Both the position numbers and the translations under genes were made by a program. Below, one piece after another: positions 1-7,287 of a DNA stretch of 33,450 nt. Location: assembly GCF_028292365.1 (NCBI RefSeq), contig NZ_JAQGMM010000647.1, forward strand, positions 1 through 33,450, written 5' to 3'. Below the pieces are notes generated by a model that saw only the letters and a program-made list of their open reading frames with translations, ran no database searches and was not told the DNA's origin. This stretch comes from Caballeronia sp. Its GTDB lineage: Bacteria > Pseudomonadota > Gammaproteobacteria > Burkholderiales > Burkholderiaceae. The stretch's first letter is position 1, and each line of letters starts with the position of its first letter.

Positions 1-138
1 ATCGTGGCTGAGCTGTCGGCGGTCCAGGGTGAGGCAGCGGACATTGGCGGGTATTACAAGCCGGACTTTGCGAAGCTGGAGTCAGTGATGCGCCCGAGCA
101 AGACACTGAACGCTGCACTGGCGGCAGTTCAGGCTTGA
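1..138 (+). CDS. icd: NADP-dependent isocitrate dehydrogenase, monomeric type (3' end only)
   Basis: The first 45 codons of the window are open in frame 1 and end at a TGA at 136-138. The peptide contains VQGEAADIGGYYKPD and ends MRPSKTLNAALAAVQA. This resembles the C-terminus of the monomeric (about 740-residue) NADP isocitrate dehydrogenases, which typically carry an 'IGGYY.PD ... MRPS.TLN' tail. The family converts isocitrate to 2-oxoglutarate in the TCA cycle in the cytosol. The catalytic part and start lie left of the window, so the assignment rests on the tail alone. Two hairpins follow the stop, consistent with the end of a transcription unit. Confidence 0.72.
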   Translation: MVAELSAVQGEAADIGGYYKPDFAKLESVMRPSKTLNAALAAVQA

Positions 139-146
139 GGCGCTTG

Positions 147-198
147 ATTGGCGCGTAGCCAATGATCGCTATCTTCCAGCTTCGGCCGGAGGATAGCG
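147..198 (+). terminator. Hairpins just after icd
   Basis: Two stems follow the icd stop. The first is a 6-bp stem, attggc/gccaat (147-152 and 158-163). The second is a 14-bp stem (167-180 with 185-198) closed by a TTCG tetraloop, fully paired if G-U is allowed. Only a short T-containing stretch follows (gtgtttctc), so this may be an mRNA-end stabiliser as much as a terminator. Confidence 0.55.
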
Positions 199-216
199 GT
201 GTTTCTCGCAGGAATC

Positions 217-256
217 AGCGCGGATAGTTAAACAGAACTGTCCGCGCTTATTTTTA
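217..256 (+). terminator. Rho-independent terminator (plus-strand reading)
   Basis: An 11-bp GC-rich stem (217-227 pairing with 238-248, one G-T wobble) has a 10-nt loop and is followed by a T-rich run (tatttttactctattt). This is a textbook intrinsic terminator for rightward transcription from icd. It also separates icd from the convergent ParA-like gene that ends at 298. Confidence 0.75.
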
Positions 257-297
257 CTCTATTTAGTTTGTATGACTATCTATTATCTGGCGACCCA

Positions 298-993
298 CTA
301 CAACGCCAGACTACCCATTTCTCCATAGGCCCGATTCAACCACACCTTGACACGCTGCCGCTCCAGCAAACCAAGCCCGGAAGCCGCTCGATCCTGGTGA
401 TTAACGGCCGCCCAAAAACTAACACCATGCTGATCGATTTTCTGCATCGTGGTATCGGGCAAGCGCCGCAGGCTGATCACGCTAGCACCCAGCGCTTTGG
501 CCCGGGCGAGTTCCCCTGAGGCTTCCAGAATCTCGAACCGATCACCACGAACCTCATTCAGCACGAGCACCAGTTTGATCCGTCCACCGAACTGGTCGAG
601 CCACTGCCGCAGCAGGTCGACCGAATCGCGCCCGGCGTCCATGACGTGCCACCAGGTCAGCGTCAACCCATGCTCTTGCGCGAGACCAACTACGTCGGCG
701 TCATCAAGCCATTTGCCGAGAGACTGCTGCGTCTGCGCGGCAAGATCAACCAGGATGCGCCGCTGAGGATCCTCAAGCGCATGTTCAATGATGGGGTCAA
801 GGCTATCGTGACGATCAAGCACGGCCGGTGCAGCAAAATCCGCATAGAACCGTAGTAGCGCGCCGTGCGATTTGTCGGTGTCGAAACCCGTGAACGGGAT
901 GCTCCGATCAACAAAATACTGGGCTAATACGCGGGCGACGAGCGATTTGCCGACGCCTCCTTTTTCGCCACCGATAAAGTGGATGTAGCTCAT
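298..993 (-). CDS. Orphan ParA/MinD-like P-loop ATPase (mobilisation-protein type)
   Basis: This 231-residue protein begins MSYIHFIGGEKGGVGKS, with a deviant Walker A motif KGGVGKS at residues 11-17 including the signature lysine of the ParA/MinD/TraL superfamily. A hydrophobic strand ending in an acidic residue (ILVDLAAQT) fits the switch II/Walker B region. A purine-rich stretch (aaagga) lies about 10 nt upstream of the ATG and supports the start. Such proteins use ATP-dependent dimerisation for DNA or cargo partitioning, or serve as conjugation accessory proteins. No ParB, centromere-like array or relaxase is adjacent, so the gene is an orphan here. It is convergent with icd and preceded by about 510 bp without a gene. 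The specific role is unknown. Confidence 0.8.
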   Translation of the reverse strand: MSYIHFIGGEKGGVGKSLVARVLAQYFVDRSIPFTGFDTDKSHGALLRFYADFAAPAVLDRHDSLDPIIEHALEDPQRRILVDLAAQTQQSLGKWLDDADVVGLAQEHGLTLTWWHVMDAGRDSVDLLRQWLDQFGGRIKLVLVLNEVRGDRFEILEASGELARAKALGASVISLRRLPDTTMQKIDQHGVSFWAAVNHQDRAASGLGLLERQRVKVWLNRAYGEMGSLAL

Positions 994-1505
994 TTCTGCG
1001 GATCCTTTGTCGAGGCGCGGGCTGGGTGGAAAGAAGAGTATCGAGTTTCGATGACGTGACAGCGACTTAGGTAACAGCGGCTTAGGCTACACGGAAAAGA
1101 AATGCGTGACAGCATGCAGGCCGTGCTCTCGCATCGAATTGTTAAATCGGTTCGTTAGATCGGTTAAGTCGGACGGATGCCAGGACTGGAGTAGCCCGCA
1201 TGAGTGGCGCATTCGCGGTTTAACTGACAAGACAGCAAATGAACGCATGTGCTCTTAGCCAATAAAGAAAGCGGCTAACGTGCCGTTAACTAAGGAAAAT
1301 CATCTGCGCTTAAACCTTCCTCGACAACAGCTCCACAGTTCCGGATAGACAACTCGCTGGTTTTTTCGAAAGGAAACGGTCTAACGATCGTGTTTTGTCC
1401 GAGTAGACGATTCCGGCGGGCTGCGGTATGTTGAATCACCGGCTGCAATAAGTCGCCCTGTTTATAGAATGTGCCAGACAAGCGACCTGCTGCGAATTAA
1501 CAAAA
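994..1505. other. Intergenic stretch without a recognisable gene
   Basis: I see no convincing gene here. The only open frame over 60 codons (minus strand, 1290-1481) has no recognisable motif. The segment lies between the divergent ParA-like and diguanylate cyclase genes, so it must hold both promoters. It contains imperfect direct repeats: acagcgacttagg/acagcggcttagg around 1061-1088, and atcggtt at 1146-1152 and 1159-1165. Its base composition looks more AT-rich than the flanking genes. Confidence 0.5.
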
Positions 1506-3260
1506 ATGCCCTCAACCCGGATCTTGCTTGCCAAGCGACTTAAGCTGACAACGGCCGCTCTGTGCGTGCTGGTCCTGAGCCTTGCGACGCCCTTACTCCT
1601 GCATCAATCACGCGCCTATTCATTGGCGGAGAATGGGGTTCAATCACTAGTCCGCTTTCGCGCCGCATTACTCGCCATGGAAAGCGTATCGGCGGAACGT
1701 GGCCCCGCTAACGGCGCGCTAGGCGCAGACGCCCGGAATGCGCCGGCGTTGCGACTTCCCCTAATTAATGCGCGTGCCGAAAGCGACCGGCGCCTGGCGG
1801 TGCTGCGATCATTGATTGCAAGTGACGTGTGTCCCAACTGCACAATTGAACGTGCGTCTGTAGATGCAGTACAAACACAGCTTGTTGCTGCCCGCAAGCA
1901 AGTCGACAGCCTCATCGCTCAGCCCATAGAGAAACGTGACCATGATGCTGTCCTAAGCGCGGTCAACCAGATGATCGCCGTCATTCCCAATTTCGGGCCA
2001 CTGGCAAATGCCAGCGGTGCCGGTATTGTGCGCGGCGATCCGAACGCACTGAATTGCGTCTTGACCGCTCGGTTGACCGCTCAACTTCGTGAACAGGCTG
2101 GGCTTCTGGGGTCGACCTTCACTGCGGCGCTGACCGCTCACCGGCCCCTGAGTGAAGCCGAACTATTCGCGCAAGAACGCGCTAAAGGACGTATTGACGA
2201 ATTGCGCAGCCTGATCGCCGCCCGCGTGGAACATACACCCATCAGCGCAACCACGTATCAGCGCCTTACCAGCGCCTATTACGACAATGGCCTGAGCTAC
2301 ATGGCGCGCGTCCGCGAAATGGCAACGCGCCCGGAAGGAGCCAATCTCACGGCTGCCGAACTGGCTGCGGAGTATGTGCCGACCATGCGGCCCATCGTGC
2401 AATTTCGCGACTATGTGCTGGATCTGGCGGAAACCGAAGTCAAAGGACATCGCAATGAATCGCTGATGTTCCTGGTTGCGAGCGCGATTGGCACGGCGGG
2501 CGTTCTTTACCTTTTGCTGATTGCGTCCGTGTACTTCAGGCGGCGGTTCGTTCAACCGTTTATTGAAGCAGCGGACATCATCATGGCGATCGCCGATGGA
2601 AAACTCGAGACGCCCATTCCTCCCGGTGAACACCGGCTTGAGATCCGCAGCCTGTTCCACGCCATCCTGGTGCTGAAGGAAAACAGCATCGAAAAAATGC
2701 GGCTCGAGCATGAGCGCAATATTCTGCTGCGCGAACTCGAGACCGTTGCCGACACCGACTTCCTGACCCGCTTGCTTAATCGCCGCGCGTTCGAACGCAA
2801 GGCGACCGCCTCGCTAAGCCGGCGCACGGCGACAGAAGCCAAGCAAGTCCTCATCATGTTCGACGCGGACCGCTTCAAGCAGATCAACGACACCCTGGGC
2901 CACGCCGCCGGCGATCTGGCGCTGCAGACGATTGGAAGATTATGCAGCGAGATATGGCGTCAGCCGGACATCGTGGCACGCCTCGGCGGCGAGGAATTCG
3001 CCGTGCTGACAAAAGTCGATGATGCCAGCGAAGCCATTGGCGCCGCCAACGAATTGCGGCGGCGCCTGGCGGCTACCGCGCTGGAACTGGATGGCGTCCG
3101 CTTTACAGTCACGTTGAGCTTCGGGATCTCGCTGGCTTCCCAAACGGGGCGTGAGACGCTCGACGCCCTTCTGCTACGCGCCGACAAGCTGCTTTACAGC
3201 GCCAAGCTGGGCGGGCGTAACTGCATTGTGTCGGACATCGAAAGCTCGACCAGTCACTAG
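1506..3260 (+). CDS. Membrane-bound GGDEF diguanylate cyclase
   Basis: This 584-residue inner-membrane enzyme should make cyclic di-GMP from two GTP. A first membrane helix (about 12-32) is followed by a periplasmic sensing region (about 33-318), a second helix (about 319-345), a HAMP-like linker and a C-terminal GGDEF domain. The active-site loop is GGEEF at 494-498. The metal/substrate segment DADRFKQINDTLGHAAGD precedes it. RQPD at 485-488 sits exactly five residues before GGEEF, matching the RxxD product-inhibition site, so both the active site and feedback site look intact. The periplasmic region has Cys109, Cys112 (CPNC) and Cys184. No strong Shine-Dalgarno sequence precedes the ATG. 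The gene is convergent with the LysR gene ending at 3284. Confidence 0.92.
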   Translation: MPSTRILLAKRLKLTTAALCVLVLSLATPLLLHQSRAYSLAENGVQSLVRFRAALLAMESVSAERGPANGALGADARNAPALRLPLINARAESDRRLAVLRSLIASDVCPNCTIERASVDAVQTQLVAARKQVDSLIAQPIEKRDHDAVLSAVNQMIAVIPNFGPLANASGAGIVRGDPNALNCVLTARLTAQLREQAGLLGSTFTAALTAHRPLSEAELFAQERAKGRIDELRSLIAARVEHTPISATTYQRLTSAYYDNGLSYMARVREMATRPEGANLTAAELAAEYVPTMRPIVQFRDYVLDLAETEVKGHRNESLMFLVASAIGTAGVLYLLLIASVYFRRRFVQPFIEAADIIMAIADGKLETPIPPGEHRLEIRSLFHAILVLKENSIEKMRLEHERNILLRELETVADTDFLTRLLNRRAFERKATASLSRRTATEAKQVLIMFDADRFKQINDTLGHAAGDLALQTIGRLCSEIWRQPDIVARLGGEEFAVLTKVDDASEAIGAANELRRRLAATALELDGVRFTVTLSFGISLASQTGRETLDALLLRADKLLYSAKLGGRNCIVSDIESSTSH

Positions 3261-3283
3261 CCCCACTAGCACCCTGCTGCCGG

Positions 3284-4207
3284 TCATTCCACCGTGGGCG
3301 TTTGCACGCGTACGGCGAGGAACTGCACGAAGGTGCGTACCTTGCTCGAATGACGGCGATTCGGCAGGTAAGCCGCATAGATCACCGAATCGCCCGCATG
3401 CGGATTGACCTCGGTATTTTCAAAGAGGCGCAGCAGATGGCCGGCACCAATCTCCGGCGCCGCCAGCCACTCGGGCACCAGTGCAATGCCCCTGCCCGCG
3501 AGGACGGCTTCGAACAGCACGTCAGGATTATTGGCAATCAGGTGGCCGCGTACTTCGACCCGTTCTTCCGTGTCTCCATGGCGAAATGTCCACACCTGCC
3601 TTGTAGCCCGACGCGGTCCGCCATACGCGAAGCGCAGGCATTCATGATGAGTTAGCGCTTGCGGTTCGGCAGGCGTGCCGTGCCGCTCCAGGTACTCATG
3701 GCTCGCCACGACAAATCGCTTGTTGTCGGCCAGCTTCCTGACGATCAGGCTTTCATCGCGTGCGGGCAAGCCGATTCGAATCGCGACATCAATACGCTCG
3801 GCAGCCAGGTCGACATAGTGGTCGGCGACCACCACGTCGAGGACCACACGGGGATACTCGTTCAGGAAGGTAGCAAGATGAGGTGCCAGGCACAGCCGGC
3901 TATAGGCAGTCGGCACGGAGATACGCAGCGCGCCAACGGGCGCCGCGCCGCTATCGAAGATGCTGTCGTCGGCTTCAGCAAGATCGTCCAGCACCTTGGT
4001 GATCTGCTCGACGTAAGCGGTGCCGGCGTCGGTGAGGCTGACGCGCCGCGTGGTGCGCGTCAGTAGCGCGGTACCAAGCGACGCTTCAAGCGCATCCATC
4101 AGGCGTGTGACCGATGAAGTGGCCACTCCCAGACGCTGGGCGGCCTTGGAAAAGCCGCCGGCCTCGGCGACTTCCAGCAACGTCGTCAATGCGACCAGTT
4201 TGTCCAC
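3284..4207 (-). CDS. LysR-family transcriptional regulator
   Basis: This is a LysR-type regulator of 307 residues if translation begins at the GTG at 4207 (VDKLVALTTLLEVAEAGGF). That start is chosen because GGAG lies a few bases upstream and because it places the helix-turn-helix (AGGFSKAAQRLGVATSSVTRLMDALE in segments) at the usual N-terminal position. A longer frame opens at 4288 but adds an unrelated 27-residue extension. The C-terminal part is the usual effector-binding fold (GALRISVPTAYSRL onward). It diverges from the DsbA-like gene at 4326, with a strong inverted repeat between them, so that gene and the MFS transporter downstream are its likely targets. Effector unknown. Confidence 0.9.
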   Translation of the reverse strand: MDKLVALTTLLEVAEAGGFSKAAQRLGVATSSVTRLMDALEASLGTALLTRTTRRVSLTDAGTAYVEQITKVLDDLAEADDSIFDSGAAPVGALRISVPTAYSRLCLAPHLATFLNEYPRVVLDVVVADHYVDLAAERIDVAIRIGLPARDESLIVRKLADNKRFVVASHEYLERHGTPAEPQALTHHECLRFAYGGPRRATRQVWTFRHGDTEERVEVRGHLIANNPDVLFEAVLAGRGIALVPEWLAAPEIGAGHLLRLFENTEVNPHAGDSVIYAAYLPNRRHSSKVRTFVQFLAVRVQTPTVE

Positions 4208-4228
4208 TTTGATGGCTCCGCTGTGCGA

Positions 4229-4249
4229 GCGTTGCGTGGCACGCAACGC
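4229..4249. promoter_or_regulatory. Perfect 9-bp inverted repeat, candidate operator
   Basis: Positions 4229-4237 (gcgttgcgt) are the exact reverse complement of 4241-4249, with a 3-bp spacer. The repeat lies about 20 bp upstream of the LysR GTG and about 80 bp upstream of the divergent DsbA-like start. It could be a regulator-binding site (autorepression) or a hairpin in the LysR 5' leader. Binding is inferred. Confidence 0.5.
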
Positions 4250-4325
4250 GAGATTGCTCTGCGAACGTATTCTACTAACAAATTGCAATCGATATCCTGT
4301 GCGTAATCTTCCTCAGGAGCGCGCC

Positions 4326-4979
4326 GTGAAGGTCATCGAACTCTCTGTCAACTACGACTTTATTTGTCCGTGGTGCTGGATCGGCCATCTGAATCTGGCC
4401 TCGGGAATTCGCGCAGCCAACCTGCCGGTACCCGTTTCAATCGAGTATGTGCCGTTCGAACTGAACCCCGCGATGCCCGCCGATGGAATGGACCGGCGCA
4501 AATATCGGACGGCCAAGTTCGGCAGTTGGGTACGCTCGCAAGGGATGGACGCGCAGGTTGCGGCGACGGGTCTGGCTGCCAGCGCGCAATTCAACTACGA
4601 CCGGGTCAGCAGGACGCCGAACACACGCCTCGCTCATCAGTTGATGCAGTACGCATCGAGCGTGGACGACGCGCGCAAGACCGAAGCGCTCTATGAGTCG
4701 ATATTCTCCGCGTACTTCTCCGAGGGTCACGATATTGGCCTGCTTGGCACGTTGGTTGATATTGCAGTTGAAGCTGGCTTCGAGGCCGCCGCTACAGAAG
4801 AGTACCTTTTGCAAGGCCGAGGTCTCGCAGCGGTGCTCGCAGCGCAGCGACTGACTCAACAGCAAGGCGTTCGTTCGGTGCCGACCGTGTTCATCGCGGG
4901 CGAAGCGATCAGCGGCGCACAACCGCCGGCGGTATTCGCCAACGCGCTGCGGGCAGCGCTCGAACGGAGCACCACATGA
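4326..4979 (+). CDS. DsbA-family (FrnE-like) thiol oxidoreductase
   Basis: This is a 217-residue protein starting at a GTG (4326) with AGGAG about 8 bases upstream. The frame is open further left, but that part overlaps the LysR gene antisense and has no family similarity. The N-terminus reads VKVIELSVNYDFICPWCWIG, with the CPWC redox pair at Cys14 and Cys17 typical of the FrnE/2-hydroxychromene-2-carboxylate isomerase branch of the DsbA fold. The C-terminal 'GVRSVPTVFI.GE.ISGAQP' segment carries the cis-Pro loop of this family. There is no signal peptide, so it is probably cytosolic. Its stop overlaps the ATG of a truncated flavoprotein remnant, and an MFS transporter follows. It is probably controlled by the divergent LysR. 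Confidence 0.87.
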   Translation: MKVIELSVNYDFICPWCWIGHLNLASGIRAANLPVPVSIEYVPFELNPAMPADGMDRRKYRTAKFGSWVRSQGMDAQVAATGLAASAQFNYDRVSRTPNTRLAHQLMQYASSVDDARKTEALYESIFSAYFSEGHDIGLLGTLVDIAVEAGFEAAATEEYLLQGRGLAAVLAAQRLTQQQGVRSVPTVFIAGEAISGAQPPAVFANALRAALERSTT

Positions 4980-5059
4980 ACACGTCAGTGAAGCCGCGCG
5001 GGGTTATTGTCGGCGGATCGTCAAGTGGACTGTTCACGTGCCGCTTGAAAACCGCGTGA
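4976..5059 (+). pseudogene. Probable 5' remnant of an FAD-dependent monooxygenase
   Basis: A 27-codon frame starts at an ATG overlapping the DsbA-like stop (ATGA) and ends at TGA 5057-5059. It contains GVIVGGSSSGLFTCRL, which resembles the beta-alpha-beta FAD-binding start (GxGxxG type, 'VIGGSLGGLFAA') of aromatic-ring or UbiH-type hydroxylases. The frame then stops, and nothing resembling the remaining 350-400 residues lies before the MFS gene at 5108. The most economical reading is a deleted gene that was once translationally coupled to the oxidoreductase. A real 27-residue peptide is possible but less likely. Confidence 0.5.
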
Positions 5060-5107
5060 TGAACATCGGCCATTAAAAACAGTTTCGACTACTGAAGGAT
5101 CTATCAC

Positions 5108-6322
5108 ATGACGCCTAACGCACCTGCTGCCGGCCAGAACGGCGGCACAGTCAAGCTAACCCAGGGCATGATCGCACTGTTCGCGTTCTGCTGTGGCGCG
5201 ATTGTCGCCAACCTCTACTATGCGCAGCCGATCACCGAGCTCATCGCGCCGGACATTCACATGTCCGGCGGGATGGCGAGCCTGATCGTCTCGCTTACGC
5301 AGATCGGCTATGCATTCGGACTGTTCTTCCTGGTTCCGCTCGGCGATCTGCTGGAGAACCGCAAGCTGATGATCACAACAGCCATTGTCTCGATCTTCAG
5401 TCTCGCCCTGGCAGCGGTCACGCGCCAGCCGGGCGCGTTCCTGGCGGTGTCGTTGCTGGTCGGCTTCAGTTCGGTGGCGGTGCAGATCCTGATCCCTCTG
5501 GCCGCTCATCTTGCGCCCGACGAATCGCGTGGCCGCGTGGTCGGCAACATCATGAGCGGTCTTCTGCTCGGCATATTGTTGTCACGTCCGATCTCAAGCG
5601 TGGTGGCCGGTCATTTTGGCTGGCGCACGGTATTCGGCTCGGCGGCCGTGTTGATGGCCATCGTGACGGCGGTCCTGGCGTTGACAATCCCGCGCCGCCA
5701 GCCCTCGCATCAGGCGACCTACTTTCAGTTGATTCATTCGCTTGGCGAGCTGGTTGTGACCTTGCCTATACTGCGTCATCGCGCGTTGTATCAAGGGTTG
5801 ATGTTCGCCGCATTCAGCCTTTTCTGGACCGCGGTGCCGATCGAACTGACACGTCATTACGGCTTGTCGCAGAATGCGATTGCCGTGTTCGCGCTGGTCG
5901 GTGCAATAGGCGCCACGTCCGCGCCGGTGGCAGGGCGGCTTGCCGATGCCGGGCACTCAGTCCGCGCTACGTTGATAGCCCTCGTGGTCGGGGCGCTCGC
6001 GTTCACACCGGCACTGATTCATCCGGCGTGGGGCGTGGGCGGACTCGTGGTGACCGGTGTTGTGCTGGACTTCGCCGTGCAGATGAGCATGGTGCTCGGC
6101 CAGCGTGAGATCTATGCGCTGCACGCGGCCAGCCGCAATCGGCTGAATGCGCTTTATATGACCAGCATCTTCATTGGCGGCGCGATTGGGTCTGCGCTCG
6201 CCAGCAGCTTGTATGACCATGGCGGATGGACGTTGACCGCTATGGTCGCGAGCGTGTTCCCTATCATCGCGCTGATTCATTACCTGATGGTGGGCAGGTC
6301 GGTTGCAGCAGCAACCTCTTAA
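5108..6322 (+). CDS. MFS transporter (DHA1-like, multidrug/solute efflux type)
   Basis: This 404-residue, highly hydrophobic protein has the major facilitator layout of about twelve membrane helices. The N-terminal helix is followed by NLYYAQPITELIAPDI, and the loop 2-3 motif appears as PLGDLLENRKLM, close to the MFS motif A 'GxLaDrxGrrk'. The family exports or imports small molecules using the proton gradient. A purine-rich AAGGA precedes the ATG by about 9 nt. It lies downstream of the DsbA-like gene on the same strand, separated only by the flavoprotein remnant, so the two may be co-transcribed under the LysR at 3284-4207. Substrate unknown. Confidence 0.9.
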   Translation: MTPNAPAAGQNGGTVKLTQGMIALFAFCCGAIVANLYYAQPITELIAPDIHMSGGMASLIVSLTQIGYAFGLFFLVPLGDLLENRKLMITTAIVSIFSLALAAVTRQPGAFLAVSLLVGFSSVAVQILIPLAAHLAPDESRGRVVGNIMSGLLLGILLSRPISSVVAGHFGWRTVFGSAAVLMAIVTAVLALTIPRRQPSHQATYFQLIHSLGELVVTLPILRHRALYQGLMFAAFSLFWTAVPIELTRHYGLSQNAIAVFALVGAIGATSAPVAGRLADAGHSVRATLIALVVGALAFTPALIHPAWGVGGLVVTGVVLDFAVQMSMVLGQREIYALHAASRNRLNALYMTSIFIGGAIGSALASSLYDHGGWTLTAMVASVFPIIALIHYLMVGRSVAAATS

Positions 6323-6500
6323 GCCTGGTTGAGCGCTCCTTGATGCGAACGGGAGTTCTTCTTACGCGACCGAGCAACGTTAAGCGCTATTCGCACTTGT
6401 TGCGTGTGGACTAAATGTCAGTTGCTGCGCGATGGGGTCGCCGGTCCTGCCGGCGGTCTCACCGCGCAGACGCAGCGGTATTGTCGAACCGTTGCTTAGC

Positions 6501-7046
6501 TTAGTTCGACAGTGCAGTTTCAATAGCCTCAAGCAGGCGTGGATCATCTGCCGTGACATCCGGCGAGAAACGGCCCGCCACGCGCCCGTCCCTGCCAATT
6601 ACAAATTTCTCGAAGTTCCACAACACCTCAGGCGCGGGGTTAGGTTCAATGCCGTAGCCTTTGAGCCGCTCACGAAACGGGCCGTCACCCGTTGCGTCCG
6701 GCTGCGTGCTGGTCAGCGTCTGGTACAGCGGATGCTGGTCAGCACCGACCACGGATATCTTCGAAAACAACGGGAATTTCACGTCGTATGTCGAGCTGCA
6801 GAATTCCGCGATCTCGGCGTCGCTTCCTGGCTCCTGACCCTTGAAGTTGTTCGCCGGAAAACCCAGCACCTCCAGGCCCTCGGCCCGTTTGTCCTCATAG
6901 AGTTTTTCCAGGCCTTCGTATTGCGGCGTGAGCCCGCACTTGGAAGCTACGTTCACGATCAACAAGACCTTGCCCTTGAACGGCTCAAGCGTAAGCGCTG
7001 CGCCGTCGATGGAGTTCACGGGAATATCGTAGATTGTCTGGCTCAT
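6501..7046 (-). CDS. Glutathione peroxidase family (thiol peroxidase) protein
   Basis: This 181-residue protein has the family hallmarks in order: the peroxidatic cysteine in NVASKCG (Cys37), the glutamine in FPANNFKGQEPG (Gln71), and Trp143-Asn144 in VLWNFEKF. Cys rather than selenocysteine is used. Cys83 (EIAEFCSST) aligns with the resolving cysteine of thioredoxin-dependent members, so it may use thioredoxin rather than glutathione. It reduces H2O2 or organic hydroperoxides in the cytosol; no signal peptide is present. The region before its ATG is taken up by three 10-bp repeats with only a weak GAG as ribosome-binding sequence. It appears monocistronic. Confidence 0.94.
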   Translation of the reverse strand: MSQTIYDIPVNSIDGAALTLEPFKGKVLLIVNVASKCGLTPQYEGLEKLYEDKRAEGLEVLGFPANNFKGQEPGSDAEIAEFCSSTYDVKFPLFSKISVVGADQHPLYQTLTSTQPDATGDGPFRERLKGYGIEPNPAPEVLWNFEKFVIGRDGRVAGRFSPDVTADDPRLLEAIETALSN

Positions 7047-7047
7047 G

Positions 7048-7077
7048 TTTGGACTCGTTTGGACTCGTTTAGACTCA
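7048..7077. repeat. Three 10-bp tandem repeats directly upstream of the peroxidase start
   Basis: Units at 7048-7057 and 7058-7067 are identical (tttggactcg). The third, 7068-7077 (tttagactca), differs at two positions. In gene orientation each exact unit reads cgagtccaaa, so the mRNA just before the AUG carries repeated weak GAG elements and no standard Shine-Dalgarno sequence. Copy number could vary by slippage and alter translation. Confidence 0.8.
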
Positions 7078-7287
7078 GTGGAGAAAGGGGTCAGGCAGGA
7101 ATGAGGCGCTTCTGCGAATTCAGTTAAGCGCTGTCTATCCTACTCCGGAACCGTTAGTGGCTGCACGGGTCGGATGATCAACGTGCTTATTGCCCCGCTG
7201 GTTGCCCCACTACCGCGAGTTCACTTGCGGCAATCTTCGAGTTAGTTGTAGTCTGCAAGTCGATTGAACACGTCGAGTAAGACGGCT

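Noticed and set aside
1290..1481. 63-codon minus-strand frame in the spacer upstream of the diguanylate cyclase
   Set aside because: No recognisable motif, no ribosome-binding site and noise-like composition.
2163..2711. 182-codon minus-strand frame
   Set aside because: Lies fully inside the diguanylate cyclase gene in antisense; the plus-strand gene has all domain motifs, so this is a shadow of GC-rich coding sequence.
5156..6280. Several long minus-strand frames opposite the MFS gene
   Set aside because: Antisense shadows rich in Arg, His and Gln; the plus-strand frame encodes a complete transporter.
6323..6500. Possible terminator downstream of the MFS gene
   Set aside because: Only weak, imperfect stems without a T tract were found; an 8-bp dyad (6482-6489 and 6504-6511) overlaps the peroxidase stop but is not followed by T-rich sequence.
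7048..7077. CRISPR-like repeat
   Set aside because: Units are only 10 bp and directly abut each other without spacers.
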